A program made the translations under genes and the position numbers. From NCBI RefSeq assembly GCF_022179285.1, contig NZ_BPQO01000013.1:62001-126000 (forward strand): 64,000 nucleotides of DNA, given 5' to 3'. Source of the DNA: Methylobacterium hispanicum. Its GTDB lineage: Bacteria; Pseudomonadota; Alphaproteobacteria; Rhizobiales; Beijerinckiaceae. Every line of letters begins with the position of its first letter. Position 1 is the first letter of the stretch. Below are positions 25,011 to 32,348 of the stretch, piece after piece. The notes under the pieces are model-generated. The model did not search any database and was not told the DNA's origin. It saw only the letters and a program-made list of their open reading frames with translations.

Positions 25011-26317
25011 CGGTGGATGCCTACCGCGAGCGCTTCTGCCTGCGCTACCGCAACAACCGGGCCCCCGACGCCTACCCGATGGAGCGGGTGGTGGCCGGCG
25101 AGCGCTTCCACGACGTGGTCGTCGAGGTGACCCGCCCCGACCGGCCGGATGTCGATTTCGTGCACTCGCTCAGGAGCCTGGTCGCCACCGACCGGGCGGG
25201 CAAGCCGAGCTGCCTCGCCCTCATCCTCAAGGACGTCTCCGGCCAGTTCGAGGCCGAGGAGCGCTTCGAGCGGACCTTCAACGCCAACCCGGCGCCCGCC
25301 GTCATCACGCGGCTCTCCGACCTGCGCCACGTCAAGGTGAACGCGGGCTTCCTGGAGATGACCGGGCACACCCGCGACGCCGTCATCGGCCGCAGCGTCT
25401 ACGAGGTTGACGTGTTGGCCAACGCCCGCAACCGGGATCTCGCGGTCTCGCGCCTGCACCAGGGGGGCACCATCCCGCAGATGGAAGCGTGCCTGGACCT
25501 GCCCGACGGCGCCAGCCGCTTCGTGATCGTGGCGGGCCAGCCCATCGAGATGGGCGACGAGCCCTGCATGCTCTTCACCTTCGCCGACCTCGAGTTGCGC
25601 AGGAAGGCCGAGACGGCCCTGCGCCAGAGCGAGGAGCGCTTCGCAAAGGCCTTCCGGCTCACCCCCGTGCCGACCGTGCTGGCCCGCTGCGAGGACCTCC
25701 AGGTCACCGGCATCAACGAGGCCTTCACCCGCGTCTTCGGCCTGGGCGAGGACGGGATAGTCGGTCGCACCCTCGTCGAGACCGGGCTCTGGGTCGCGCA
25801 GACCCAGCGCCAGTCCTTCGAGGCCGCCCTGGCGCGGGCCGGCCACGTGCTCGGCGCGGAAGTCTGCCTGCGCCACGAGAGCGGGGCCCAGCTCGACTGC
25901 CTGGTCTCGGCCGAACGGGTCGAGATCGGCGACGCCGTCTTCGTTCTGCTGGTCCTGCAGGACATCACCGAGCGCAAGCACGGCGAGCGCGAGCTGTTCG
26001 AGGCCATCGAGACGGTGATGGCCGACACCTCGTGGTTCAGTCGCGGGCTGATCGAGAAGCTGGCGAACCTGCGCCGTCCGGGCCGCGAGAGCGGCGACGC
26101 CGCGGCCCCCAACCTCACGGTGCGCGAGCGCCAGATCCTGAACCTGATCTGCTCCGGTCTCGATGACGATGCGATCGCCAGAAAGCTCGGCCTGTCGCGC
26201 AACACCGTGCGCAACCACGGCGCCGCGCTCTACCGCAAGCTCGGCATCCACAAGCGTACGGAAGCGGTGGTCTGGGGACGCGAGAACGGCTTCCCCTATC
26301 AGGTCGGCAGCCTCTGA
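24857..26317 (+). CDS. multi-PAS LuxR-type transcriptional regulator
   Basis: A 486-residue cytoplasmic regulator with about three PAS-type sensor modules (first near 15-125, then two starting with ERFERTFNANPAPAVITR and ERFAKAFRLTPVPTVLAR) and a C-terminal LuxR/FixJ HTH near 425-480 (LTVRERQILNLICSGLDDD, IARKLGLSRNTVRNHGA). No receiver or kinase is present, so it probably senses a small ligand directly. The open frame begins at GTG 24806, but that overlaps the -10 box of the EcfG promoter, so GTG 24857 is preferred. It faces away from the sigma/NepR-like gene and precedes a CsbD/DUF883 gene. A decayed inverted copy of its start lies at 41.4-41.5 kb. Confidence 0.85.
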   Translation: MTADVDRHELRQIIAGLSEGVILVEPDQTIAYANAAALAMHGAASIDELGATVDAYRERFCLRYRNNRAPDAYPMERVVAGERFHDVVVEVTRPDRPDVDFVHSLRSLVATDRAGKPSCLALILKDVSGQFEAEERFERTFNANPAPAVITRLSDLRHVKVNAGFLEMTGHTRDAVIGRSVYEVDVLANARNRDLAVSRLHQGGTIPQMEACLDLPDGASRFVIVAGQPIEMGDEPCMLFTFADLELRRKAETALRQSEERFAKAFRLTPVPTVLARCEDLQVTGINEAFTRVFGLGEDGIVGRTLVETGLWVAQTQRQSFEAALARAGHVLGAEVCLRHESGAQLDCLVSAERVEIGDAVFVLLVLQDITERKHGERELFEAIETVMADTSWFSRGLIEKLANLRRPGRESGDAAAPNLTVRERQILNLICSGLDDDAIARKLGLSRNTVRNHGAALYRKLGIHKRTEAVVWGRENGFPYQVGSL

Positions 26318-26565
26318 AGTCCATGGAACTGGTATTTTCGTATCCTTGACCATCCGCGGATCGCGCACACGTCAGGCTTATCCGGGCCCCCTTCGCGGCA
26401 GGAGGCATCCGTGATCGCGCACGCGAAATCCGCTTCCGCCGAGCCGCTCCGGTGCTCGGCGGAGCAGGCCATCGGCCAGTGCACCGGCAATGCCCGGGGC
26501 GAGGCCGGGCGGCGTCATCCGGAGCCTCCGGCCGCCGTCCCCGATCGACACCAGAGGAGAACGAG

Positions 26566-26895
26566 ATGATCGATACCGACAGGATCACGGGTGCCGCCAA
26601 GGCGTTCGGGGGTGCGGTGCAGGGCGCCGTCGGCGATATCGCCGGCTCGAGGCAGGATTCGGTCGAGGGCCGCCTGCGCGAGGCGGGCGGCCGGGCCGAG
26701 AACCTCTACGGTCAGGCCAAGGACGCGGTCCGCCACGCGGCGGACGAGGCCTACGACCACGCCGAGGATGCCTACGAGCGCGGCCGCGACTACCTGCGCG
26801 AGGGCCACGACCGGTCCGCCGCCTACCCGCACGCCTCGCTGCTCGTGGCCGGCCTCGTCGGCTTCGGTCTCGGCCTGCTCGTCAGCAAGCTCTGA
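26566..26895 (+). CDS. CsbD/DUF883-like stress protein with C-terminal membrane helix
   Basis: A 109-residue protein. The N-terminus (DTDRITGAAKAFGGAVQGAV, SRQDSVEGRLREAGGRAENL) is CsbD-like. The middle is a long charged helix, and the end is a hydrophobic anchor (SLLVAGLVGFGLGLLV) as in DUF883/ElaB proteins. It shares a nearly identical stretch of about 30 residues with the 40528-41034 paralogue. AGAGGAGA lies 8 bases before ATG 26566. CsbD proteins are general-stress markers; the anchor suggests membrane or ribosome-associated action, as for ElaB. It lies 248 bp after the PAS-LuxR gene. Confidence 0.88.
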   Translation: MIDTDRITGAAKAFGGAVQGAVGDIAGSRQDSVEGRLREAGGRAENLYGQAKDAVRHAADEAYDHAEDAYERGRDYLREGHDRSAAYPHASLLVAGLVGFGLGLLVSKL

Positions 26896-27076
26896 CGCAC
26901 GCCCTCCCGTCCGACTGCCACCGACCCGACACGGGACCGGAGGACCCGCGCAGGACCGGACGACCCGCGTGAGACCGACGTCCGGCGCCTCCCCGTCGCC
27001 GCAGGCGATGCCCGCACGATCCATCTCGACGCGATGTCGTCGGGGAGGATCGTCGCGTGCGCCGCACGCCGCATCC

Positions 27077-27184
27077 GATCCCGCGAACCGGTCCCCGCCC
27101 CGGGGCGGGGGCCGTCCCCCGGCCGGCACCGCCGGCCACCACACCGAAAACCACACCGAAACACGAGAGAGGCGACCCGATGAG
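27077..27184 (+). repeat. leader repeat upstream of the DUF937 gene (inverted copy at 39445-39543)
   Basis: About 108 bases ending in the ATGAGC start of the DUF937 gene match the reverse complement of 39445-39543, the leader of a CsbD gene. It contains a perfect 18-bp palindrome CCCCGCCCCGGGGCGGGG (27093-27110) and a GGCCGGC/GCCGGCC hairpin just after it. The other copy has CCCCGCCCGCGGGCGGGG, a different but still perfect palindrome. The hairpins could terminate upstream transcription or structure the leader. Confidence 0.85.
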
Positions 27185-27659
27185 CAAGGGATATCCGTCG
27201 ATGACCGCCCTGCTGGGCCTGCTGGCCGTGGCCGGCTACCAGAACCGGGACAAGATCGCCGAATGGCTCGGCGGCAAGGCCGGGGAGACGCACCGCTCGC
27301 CCGTGCCGCAGGTGCCGAACGCCGCGCCCGCGACCGGCATGCCGGCGAACCTGGACCGCCTGCTCGGCGGCGTCGGATCGGCGGGCATCGGCAGCCTGAT
27401 CGCGAGCGGTCTCGGCGAGCTCGTCGATCATTTCAGCAAGGGCGGCCACGGCGAGACCGCGCAGTCCTGGATCAACCCGGGGCCGAACCGGGACATCCGG
27501 GCGGCGGAGCTGGAGCGCGTCATCGGGCCGGAGACGCTCGCATCCCTCGAGGAGCGGACCGGCCTGAGCCGGAGCGAGCTGCTCGCGCGGCTGTCGCGCG
27601 AGCTGCCCGCGGCGGTGGACCGCTACTCGCCGGACGGGCGCCTTCCCACGCTCGGCTGA
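27180..27659 (+). CDS. DUF937 (YidB-like) protein
   Basis: A 159-residue protein. It opens SKGYPSMTALLGLLAVAGYQ and contains GGVGSAGIGSLIASGLGELV and HGETAQSWINPGPNRDI, the last being diagnostic of DUF937/YidB. A helical C-terminus follows (GLSRSELLARLSRELPAAVD). Its function is unknown, but it is often found with stress proteins. ATG 27180 sits at the end of the conserved leader repeat, and the start MSKG matches MSST of the CsbD gene behind the other leader copy. Confidence 0.87.
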   Translation: MSKGYPSMTALLGLLAVAGYQNRDKIAEWLGGKAGETHRSPVPQVPNAAPATGMPANLDRLLGGVGSAGIGSLIASGLGELVDHFSKGGHGETAQSWINPGPNRDIRAAELERVIGPETLASLEERTGLSRSELLARLSRELPAAVDRYSPDGRLPTLG

Positions 27660-27760
27660 CCGCCCGCGATCGGGGAAGATCCCGGTTCCGCCCGCCGGCG
27701 GGAGCCTCGGGCTCGGCAGGCGCCGGGCACCTGCCGCGGCGAGCGGTGCGGAGGATCGGC

Positions 27761-27887
27761 TCAGGCGACCGACGCGATGTGCTGCGCGACCCGGCGCACC
27801 TGCGACGACGGGTACCAGCGGTCGCCGCGCGCTCGGCGCGCCGCCTTCGTTCAGGGCAAGGGCGACCTGCGCGAAGGTGGTAGCGTC
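27761..27887 (-). pseudogene. remnant of a site-specific recombinase C-terminal region
   Basis: Reading leftward, DATTFAQVALALNEGGAPSAR is followed, after a shift of frame, by GDRWYPSSQVRRVAQHIASVA and a stop at 27761. Joined, this resembles the segment of large serine recombinases that reads ALN-x-G-x-PTARGG-x-WYPS-x-VRR. No start or catalytic domain is present nearby. It lies in the 477-base convergent gap between the DUF937 gene and the next leftward gene; the rest of that gap shows nothing else. Confidence 0.4.
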
Positions 27888-28136
27888 CGCGGCGCGCGGC
27901 CGTCGGCGTCGCGATCGATCTGGGAGGCGACGTGAACCTGATTCATACGCGCCGCACCACGGGACGGGAGCGTTCCGGCCGCCGCCCGGCACCGGGCGCG
28001 ACCGTCCCCCCGGCCCGGCGATCCGGTCGTGAAAGACAGATTCTACGTGCTCGAAATGAACACGCCTTCCGTTGAGAGGTCGATGATGGTGGGCGAGGGT
28101 GCGCCGTGGCGGCGCGGGCCGGGAGGGCCTGCCCCA

Positions 28137-28691
28137 TCAATCGGCCCGGAACAGGCCGACGGCGACCTGATCGACCGGGGCGCCGCTGAGCTGGATCGTC
28201 ACCGGCCCGGGCTCGAGCCGGAAGCGGAGGCTCTTGCGGACCGAGGGACATCCCTTCTGCCCGCTCTGGCCGAGGGACTTGAGCGACGTCCGCCCGTCCT
28301 GGCTGACGTCGATCCACGCCTCGCTGGAGACGGTCACCTGGTAGACGCCGCCCGGCACCGCGGGCGCCGTGACGAAGCCGCCGAAGGTGTCGGGCTTCGG
28401 CGCGCGCTCGGGCGGGACCGGAAAGTTCGCCTCGGCGGCGGGCCTCAGCCGCAGGCTCACCGCCATCGTCCCGGCGGGCAGCGACGCCCCCGGCGCGAGC
28501 ACGGGAAGGCTGGGCTCCGCGAAGGCGGCCAGCTCGCGCTGCACGGACCAGGCGAAGCGCTCGCAGGCAGGAACCTCCTGCGCCACCGCCGGGGCCGCCG
28601 ACAGGATCGGCAGCCCCACGAGAGCTCCGGCGAAGCCTGCCGCGCAAAGGAGGGCCGCGCGCAGGAGGCTGGTCGGACGCCGCATCGTCAT
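28137..28691 (-). CDS. exported protein of unknown function in Tup/Mod cluster
   Basis: A 184-residue protein with a long signal peptide (SLLRAALLCAAGFAGALVG, ending near PAVAQE). The mature part is a beta-rich domain (GGVYQVTVSSEAWIDVSQDG; SGAPVDQVAVGLFRAD) with cysteines near the start and in GCPSV. It overlaps the upstream ModA-like gene by four bases (ATGA), so it is cotranslated with metal-oxyanion transport genes. The family is not recognised. Confidence 0.72.
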   Translation of the reverse strand: MTMRRPTSLLRAALLCAAGFAGALVGLPILSAAPAVAQEVPACERFAWSVQRELAAFAEPSLPVLAPGASLPAGTMAVSLRLRPAAEANFPVPPERAPKPDTFGGFVTAPAVPGGVYQVTVSSEAWIDVSQDGRTSLKSLGQSGQKGCPSVRKSLRFRLEPGPVTIQLSGAPVDQVAVGLFRAD

Positions 28692-29515
28692 CGCTCCTCC
28701 ATCGGAGTGTTGGGTGCCGTGAAGCCGTGCCGCGCCAGGACCGCCTGGCCCTCGGGCGACAGGATGAACAGGGCGAGGCGATAGGCCCCCTCGGCGGCGC
28801 CGTTCATCACCGCGAGGCCGTAATCGGCCCCCACCGCGATCGCCTCCGGCAGGTCCACCACCCGGGCGCCCGCGACCTCGCGCGCCGCGACGCGCGCGTT
28901 CGTGCAGTAGGTCAGGAACAGGTCCGCCTCGCCCCGCTCGACGAGGGTGCCGTACACGCTGCGCTCCGTGGCCGGCTTCGGACTCGCCGGGCCTCCGGTG
29001 AGCCGGAGCGCCTTGCCGGCGAGCACGGCCAGGCTGCCGGGGCGCTGCGCGTCGATCCGGCGGAAGACCGCCCAGGCATAGTCTCCGGACGGGTCGGATC
29101 CCGGCGTCGAGGTGCCCAGCTTGATCCGCGGATCGAGCATGCGGTCCACGATGTCGGCGCCGGTCGTCGCCAAGCCGGGACGCGCGAGCGCGCAGAGGCG
29201 GTTGCGGGCGAACAGCACCGCCGGACCGCCGCGCCCGGCCTCGGCCAGCGCCCGCGGGTGCTCCATGTTGGCGGAGGCGAAGACCTCGGCGGGCGCCCCG
29301 CCGACGATGGCGTCGCGGAGCAGGCCGGAGGCGCCGAAGGTCGCGTCCACCCGCGGACCGCCGGCCGCCTCGTAGGCGCGCGCCACCTCGGTCAGCGGCG
29401 CGCGCAGGCTCCCGGCCGCGTGGAGCCGGACGGCGTCCGCCGCCTGCCCGGGCGATGGCAGGGAGGCCATGAGGGCGCTCGCGAGGCCGAGGACGGCGCG
29501 CAGGATCGCCCGCAT
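28688..29515 (-). CDS. ModA-like molybdate/tungstate-type substrate-binding protein
   Basis: A 275-residue periplasmic binding protein. After the signal peptide (ALMASLPSPGQAADA) it reads LHAAGSLRAPLTEVARAYEA, then FGASGLLRDAIVGGAPAEVF and ALAEAGRGGPAVLFARNRLC, all typical of ModA-like type II binding proteins, and NARVAAREV near the end. It overlaps the TupA-like gene upstream by one base and the exported unknown downstream by four. It may bind molybdate, tungstate or another oxyanion. No ModB permease is adjacent. Confidence 0.85.
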   Translation of the reverse strand: MRAILRAVLGLASALMASLPSPGQAADAVRLHAAGSLRAPLTEVARAYEAAGGPRVDATFGASGLLRDAIVGGAPAEVFASANMEHPRALAEAGRGGPAVLFARNRLCALARPGLATTGADIVDRMLDPRIKLGTSTPGSDPSGDYAWAVFRRIDAQRPGSLAVLAGKALRLTGGPASPKPATERSVYGTLVERGEADLFLTYCTNARVAAREVAGARVVDLPEAIAVGADYGLAVMNGAAEGAYRLALFILSPEGQAVLARHGFTAPNTPMEER

Positions 29516-30348
29516 CAGGGCTTCCCGACGGCCTCGGCGTTCGGGAAGAACAGCTGCTCCCCGTCGATCTTGTAGTCGGCGATCGCCTGCTGGCCCTCCG
29601 CCGAGACCAGCCAGTCGATGAAGGCCTGGCCCTCCTTCACCTTCACCTGCGGGTGCTTGGCCGGGTTCACCAGCATCACGCCGTACTGGTTGAACAGGCG
29701 CCGGTCGCCCTGGACCAGGACGGCGAGGTCGCCGCGGTTCTTGAACGACAGCCAGGTGCCGCGGTCGCTGAGCAGGTAGGCGTTCATGGCGGAGGCGGTG
29801 TTGAGGGCCGGCCCCATGCCCTGGCCGATCTCCTTGTACCAGTCGTCCCGCCCGGTCCCCGGCTCGATGCCGGAAGCCTTCCAGTAGCGCAGCTCGGCCG
29901 CGTGCGTGCCGGACCGGTCGCCGCGCGAGACGAAGGGCGCCTTGGCGGCGGCGATGCGGGTGAAGGCCGCCGTCACGTCCTGCCCCTTCGCGCCGGCCGG
30001 GTCCGCCTTCGGGCCCACCACGACGAAGTCGTTGTACATCACCTCCTGGCGGCGCACGCCCGCGCCCTCGGCCACGAACGCCTCCTCGGCGGCCTTGTCG
30101 TGGACGAAGACCACGTCGGCATCGCCCCGGCGGCCGACATCGAGGGCCTGGCCGGTGCCGAGCGCCACGACCTTGACGCCGATGCCGGTCTTCGCGGTGA
30201 AGCGGGGGAGCAGGTGCTTGAACAGGCCGGACTGCTCGGTGGAGGTGGTCGAGGCCACGGTGATCGTCGCCTGCGGCTCGGCCCGCGCCGGCCCGGCGGC
30301 CAGGAGGGCGAGCGCGGCGCTCAGAAGGCTGCGGCGTAGGATGTCCAT
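29515..30348 (-). CDS. tupA: TupA-like tungstate ABC transporter substrate-binding protein
   Basis: A 277-residue periplasmic binding protein with signal peptide (RRSLLSAALALLAAGPARAE). The mature start TITVASTTSTEQSGLF carries the TTTS-type oxyanion motif of TupA. DVVFVHDKAAEEAFVAEG, YNDFVVVGPKADPAG and FVSRGDRSGTHAAELRYW are also characteristic. TupA delivers tungstate to a TupBC ABC transporter. Here it overlaps the ATPase gene upstream by 28 bases, but no TupB is present between or beside them. Confidence 0.9.
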   Translation of the reverse strand: MDILRRSLLSAALALLAAGPARAEPQATITVASTTSTEQSGLFKHLLPRFTAKTGIGVKVVALGTGQALDVGRRGDADVVFVHDKAAEEAFVAEGAGVRRQEVMYNDFVVVGPKADPAGAKGQDVTAAFTRIAAAKAPFVSRGDRSGTHAAELRYWKASGIEPGTGRDDWYKEIGQGMGPALNTASAMNAYLLSDRGTWLSFKNRGDLAVLVQGDRRLFNQYGVMLVNPAKHPQVKVKEGQAFIDWLVSAEGQQAIADYKIDGEQLFFPNAEAVGKP

Positions 30349-31049
30349 GGCAATTCTCGCTTGATGTAGGCGCGGGCTTCCGCGGAGCGGGGTGCGGAGA
30401 GGACCTGGCGGGTCGGGCCGTGCTCGACGGCGCGTCCCTCCGACAGGACGAGGACGTCGTCGGCGAGGCGGTCGACCTGGCCGAGGTTGTGCGAGACGAG
30501 CAGCACCTTGGTGCCGGCGCGCGCGGCCTCGCGCAGGAGACCCTCGATCACCTCGGTCGCCGCGGGGTCGAGGTTGGCCGTCGGCTCGTCGAGCAGGAGG
30601 AGATGCGGCGCGCTCGCCAGCGCGCGGGCGAGCGCGAGGCGCTGCTGCTCGCCGCCCGACAGCTTCGTGGCGGGATCGTCGGCCCGCGCCAGGAGGTCCA
30701 CCCGCGCGAGCGCGGCCCGGACGCGCGCGTCCCGCTCGCGCCGCGTGAGGCCGAGATCGGACAGCCCGAGGGCGACGTTGTAGGCGGCACTCGCCCGGAT
30801 CATGGCCGGGCGCTGGAACACGAAGGCCCGGCGCACGTGCGCCCGGCCCGTGCCGATGCGGATCGTGCCGGAGGCGGGCAGGAGGAGGTTGTCGATCAGG
30901 CGGAGCGTGACGCTCTTTCCGGCGCCGTTCGGACCGATCAGCGCGGTGATGCCGGGCGCGGTGATCGCCGCGTCGAGGCGGTCGATGATCGTGCGCGCGC
31001 CGACCCGGTAGACGACCTCATCGAGACGGACGGGGGGTGCAATGCTCAT
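30321..31049 (-). CDS. tupC: ABC transporter ATPase of tungstate type (TupC-like)
   Basis: A 242-residue ATPase with Walker A GPNGAGKSV, signature LSGGEQQRLALARALA, Walker B LLLLDEPTANLDP and H-loop VSHNLGQVDRLADD. ATG 31049 was chosen; the frame extends 16 codons further upstream. Its stop lies 28 bp inside the tupA start, so the two are tightly coupled. Tungstate is inferred from the TupA neighbour. A TupB permease would be required and is missing from the operon. Confidence 0.85.
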   Translation of the reverse strand: MSIAPPVRLDEVVYRVGARTIIDRLDAAITAPGITALIGPNGAGKSVTLRLIDNLLLPASGTIRIGTGRAHVRRAFVFQRPAMIRASAAYNVALGLSDLGLTRRERDARVRAALARVDLLARADDPATKLSGGEQQRLALARALASAPHLLLLDEPTANLDPAATEVIEGLLREAARAGTKVLLVSHNLGQVDRLADDVLVLSEGRAVEHGPTRQVLSAPRSAEARAYIKRELPWTSYAAAF

Positions 31050-31247
31050 TCGACCCGGCGGGACGCTGCCGGCACGACGTGGACGGCGGGCCGACACGCC
31101 ACATCATGTGGGGCCCGATCAATATGAAATCGTCTGCCTATGCGCTCCGGCGCCGGCGGGCGGCCTCACCGGAGGGCGCTCCCCGCGGCCGCGCACTGAA
31201 CGCTGCGGGGCCGGACGGATTGATCACAAGGCAGACCGGGACACCGC

Positions 31248-31961
31248 ATGACACACGACGCGCAACCCGACCCCACGGCCGCGCTGGAGGCCGAGCTTGC
31301 CGCGCTCAAGGCCGACAACGCGCGCCTGCGGCAACTCCTCGACGCGCGCAACGCGCCGGGCGAGCTGCGCCACCGGCAGCGCAACACGTTCGCGATGCTG
31401 CGCATGCTCATCCGTTCCTCGGCCGAGCCGGCGGAGGATCTGGAGACCTACGTCTCGCATCTCGAGGACCGGCTCGACGCGGTGGCGCGCGTGCAGGCCG
31501 CCATCGACATCTTCGGGCAGGTCGATCTGGCGGACCTGATCGGGAGCGAGCTCCTGGCCTACACTGTGCACGAGGGCGGACAGGCGACGCTCACGGGACC
31601 GGCGGTGCGGCTGCGGCCCGCCGCCGCCCAGACCTTCGTCCTCGCGGTCCACGAACTGACCATCAACGCGATCGAGCACGGCTGCCTCGGCCAGCCGAGC
31701 GGATCACTCGAGATCCGCTGGAGCGTCGAGCCCGAGGCGAGTGGGTTGCCGCTGACGCTCATCTGGAAGGAGGCGGGCTGTGCCGGCATCGCCGAGCCCG
31801 GCCGCAGCGGCTTCGGCACGGAGGTGCTGACGGAGACGATCCGCTACGAGCTCAAGGCCGCCACGACCCTCGCCTACGAGCCGGACGGCCTGCGTTGCAC
31901 GATCCGTTTCCCGCTCGCCGAGCGGGTCGGCCGGGTCCTGGAGGATCTCGGCCCGGCCTGA
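31248..31961 (+). CDS. HWE-family histidine kinase without sensor domain
   Basis: A 237-residue cytoplasmic protein. A coiled-coil start (EAELAALKADNARLRQLLD) leads into the kinase core: ELRHRQRNTFAMLRMLIRSS holds the phosphoacceptor His, and AVHELTINAIEHGCLGQPSG is the N-box of the HWE/HisKA_2 group; a GFGTEVL G-box follows. There is no PAS or membrane sensor, so partner proteins may supply the input. It is convergent with the receiver/kinase pair at 31968-34525, only 6 bp away. Confidence 0.82.
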   Translation: MTHDAQPDPTAALEAELAALKADNARLRQLLDARNAPGELRHRQRNTFAMLRMLIRSSAEPAEDLETYVSHLEDRLDAVARVQAAIDIFGQVDLADLIGSELLAYTVHEGGQATLTGPAVRLRPAAAQTFVLAVHELTINAIEHGCLGQPSGSLEIRWSVEPEASGLPLTLIWKEAGCAGIAEPGRSGFGTEVLTETIRYELKAATTLAYEPDGLRCTIRFPLAERVGRVLEDLGPA

Positions 31962-31967
31962 GCCCGG

Positions 31968-32348
31968 TCAGCCGAACAGGGCCTCGGCGACGCGCGCCGC
32001 ATCGACCGGCTTGCCGCAGTGCCGGACGGCCCCGTGCCGCGGCGGGATCTCGACCGGATCGTAGCCCGTGGCGAACACGAAGCGGACGCCGCGCTCGGCG
32101 AGCGCGTCGGCGACCGGGAAGACCATCTCGCCCTGGAGGTTGACGTCGAGGACGGCCCCGTCGATGCGCGGGGCGCTGCGCACGATGGCGAGCGCGTCCG
32201 GCACGTTCGAGGCCGGCCCCAGGACGAGCGCCCCCGCCTGCTCGAAGCACCGCCGCAGCTGCTTCACGATGAAGTAGTCGTCCTCGACCAGCAGGACGGC
32301 CCGGCCCGCGAGCGCGGCGGGAGGAGAAGCAGCAGGACAGGCGGTCAC
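31968..32348 (-). CDS. single-domain response regulator
   Basis: A 126-residue receiver domain: AVLLVEDDYFIVKQLRRCFE has the acidic pair, GAVLDVNLQGE the phosphoacceptor Asp, FATGYDP the Thr, and HCGKPVD the Lys. There is no output domain, so it acts by protein contact, as in EcfG/PhyR-linked or HWE phosphorelays. GTG 32348 overlaps the stop of the upstream kinase by four bases (GTGA), so they form a cognate pair. Confidence 0.9.
   Translation of the reverse strand: MTACPAASPPAALAGRAVLLVEDDYFIVKQLRRCFEQAGALVLGPASNVPDALAIVRSAPRIDGAVLDVNLQGEMVFPVADALAERGVRFVFATGYDPVEIPPRHGAVRHCGKPVDAARVAEALFG

Noticed and set aside
26325..26350. GGAAC before the CsbD/DUF883 gene as a second EcfG promoter
   Set aside because: No CGTT at the required distance.
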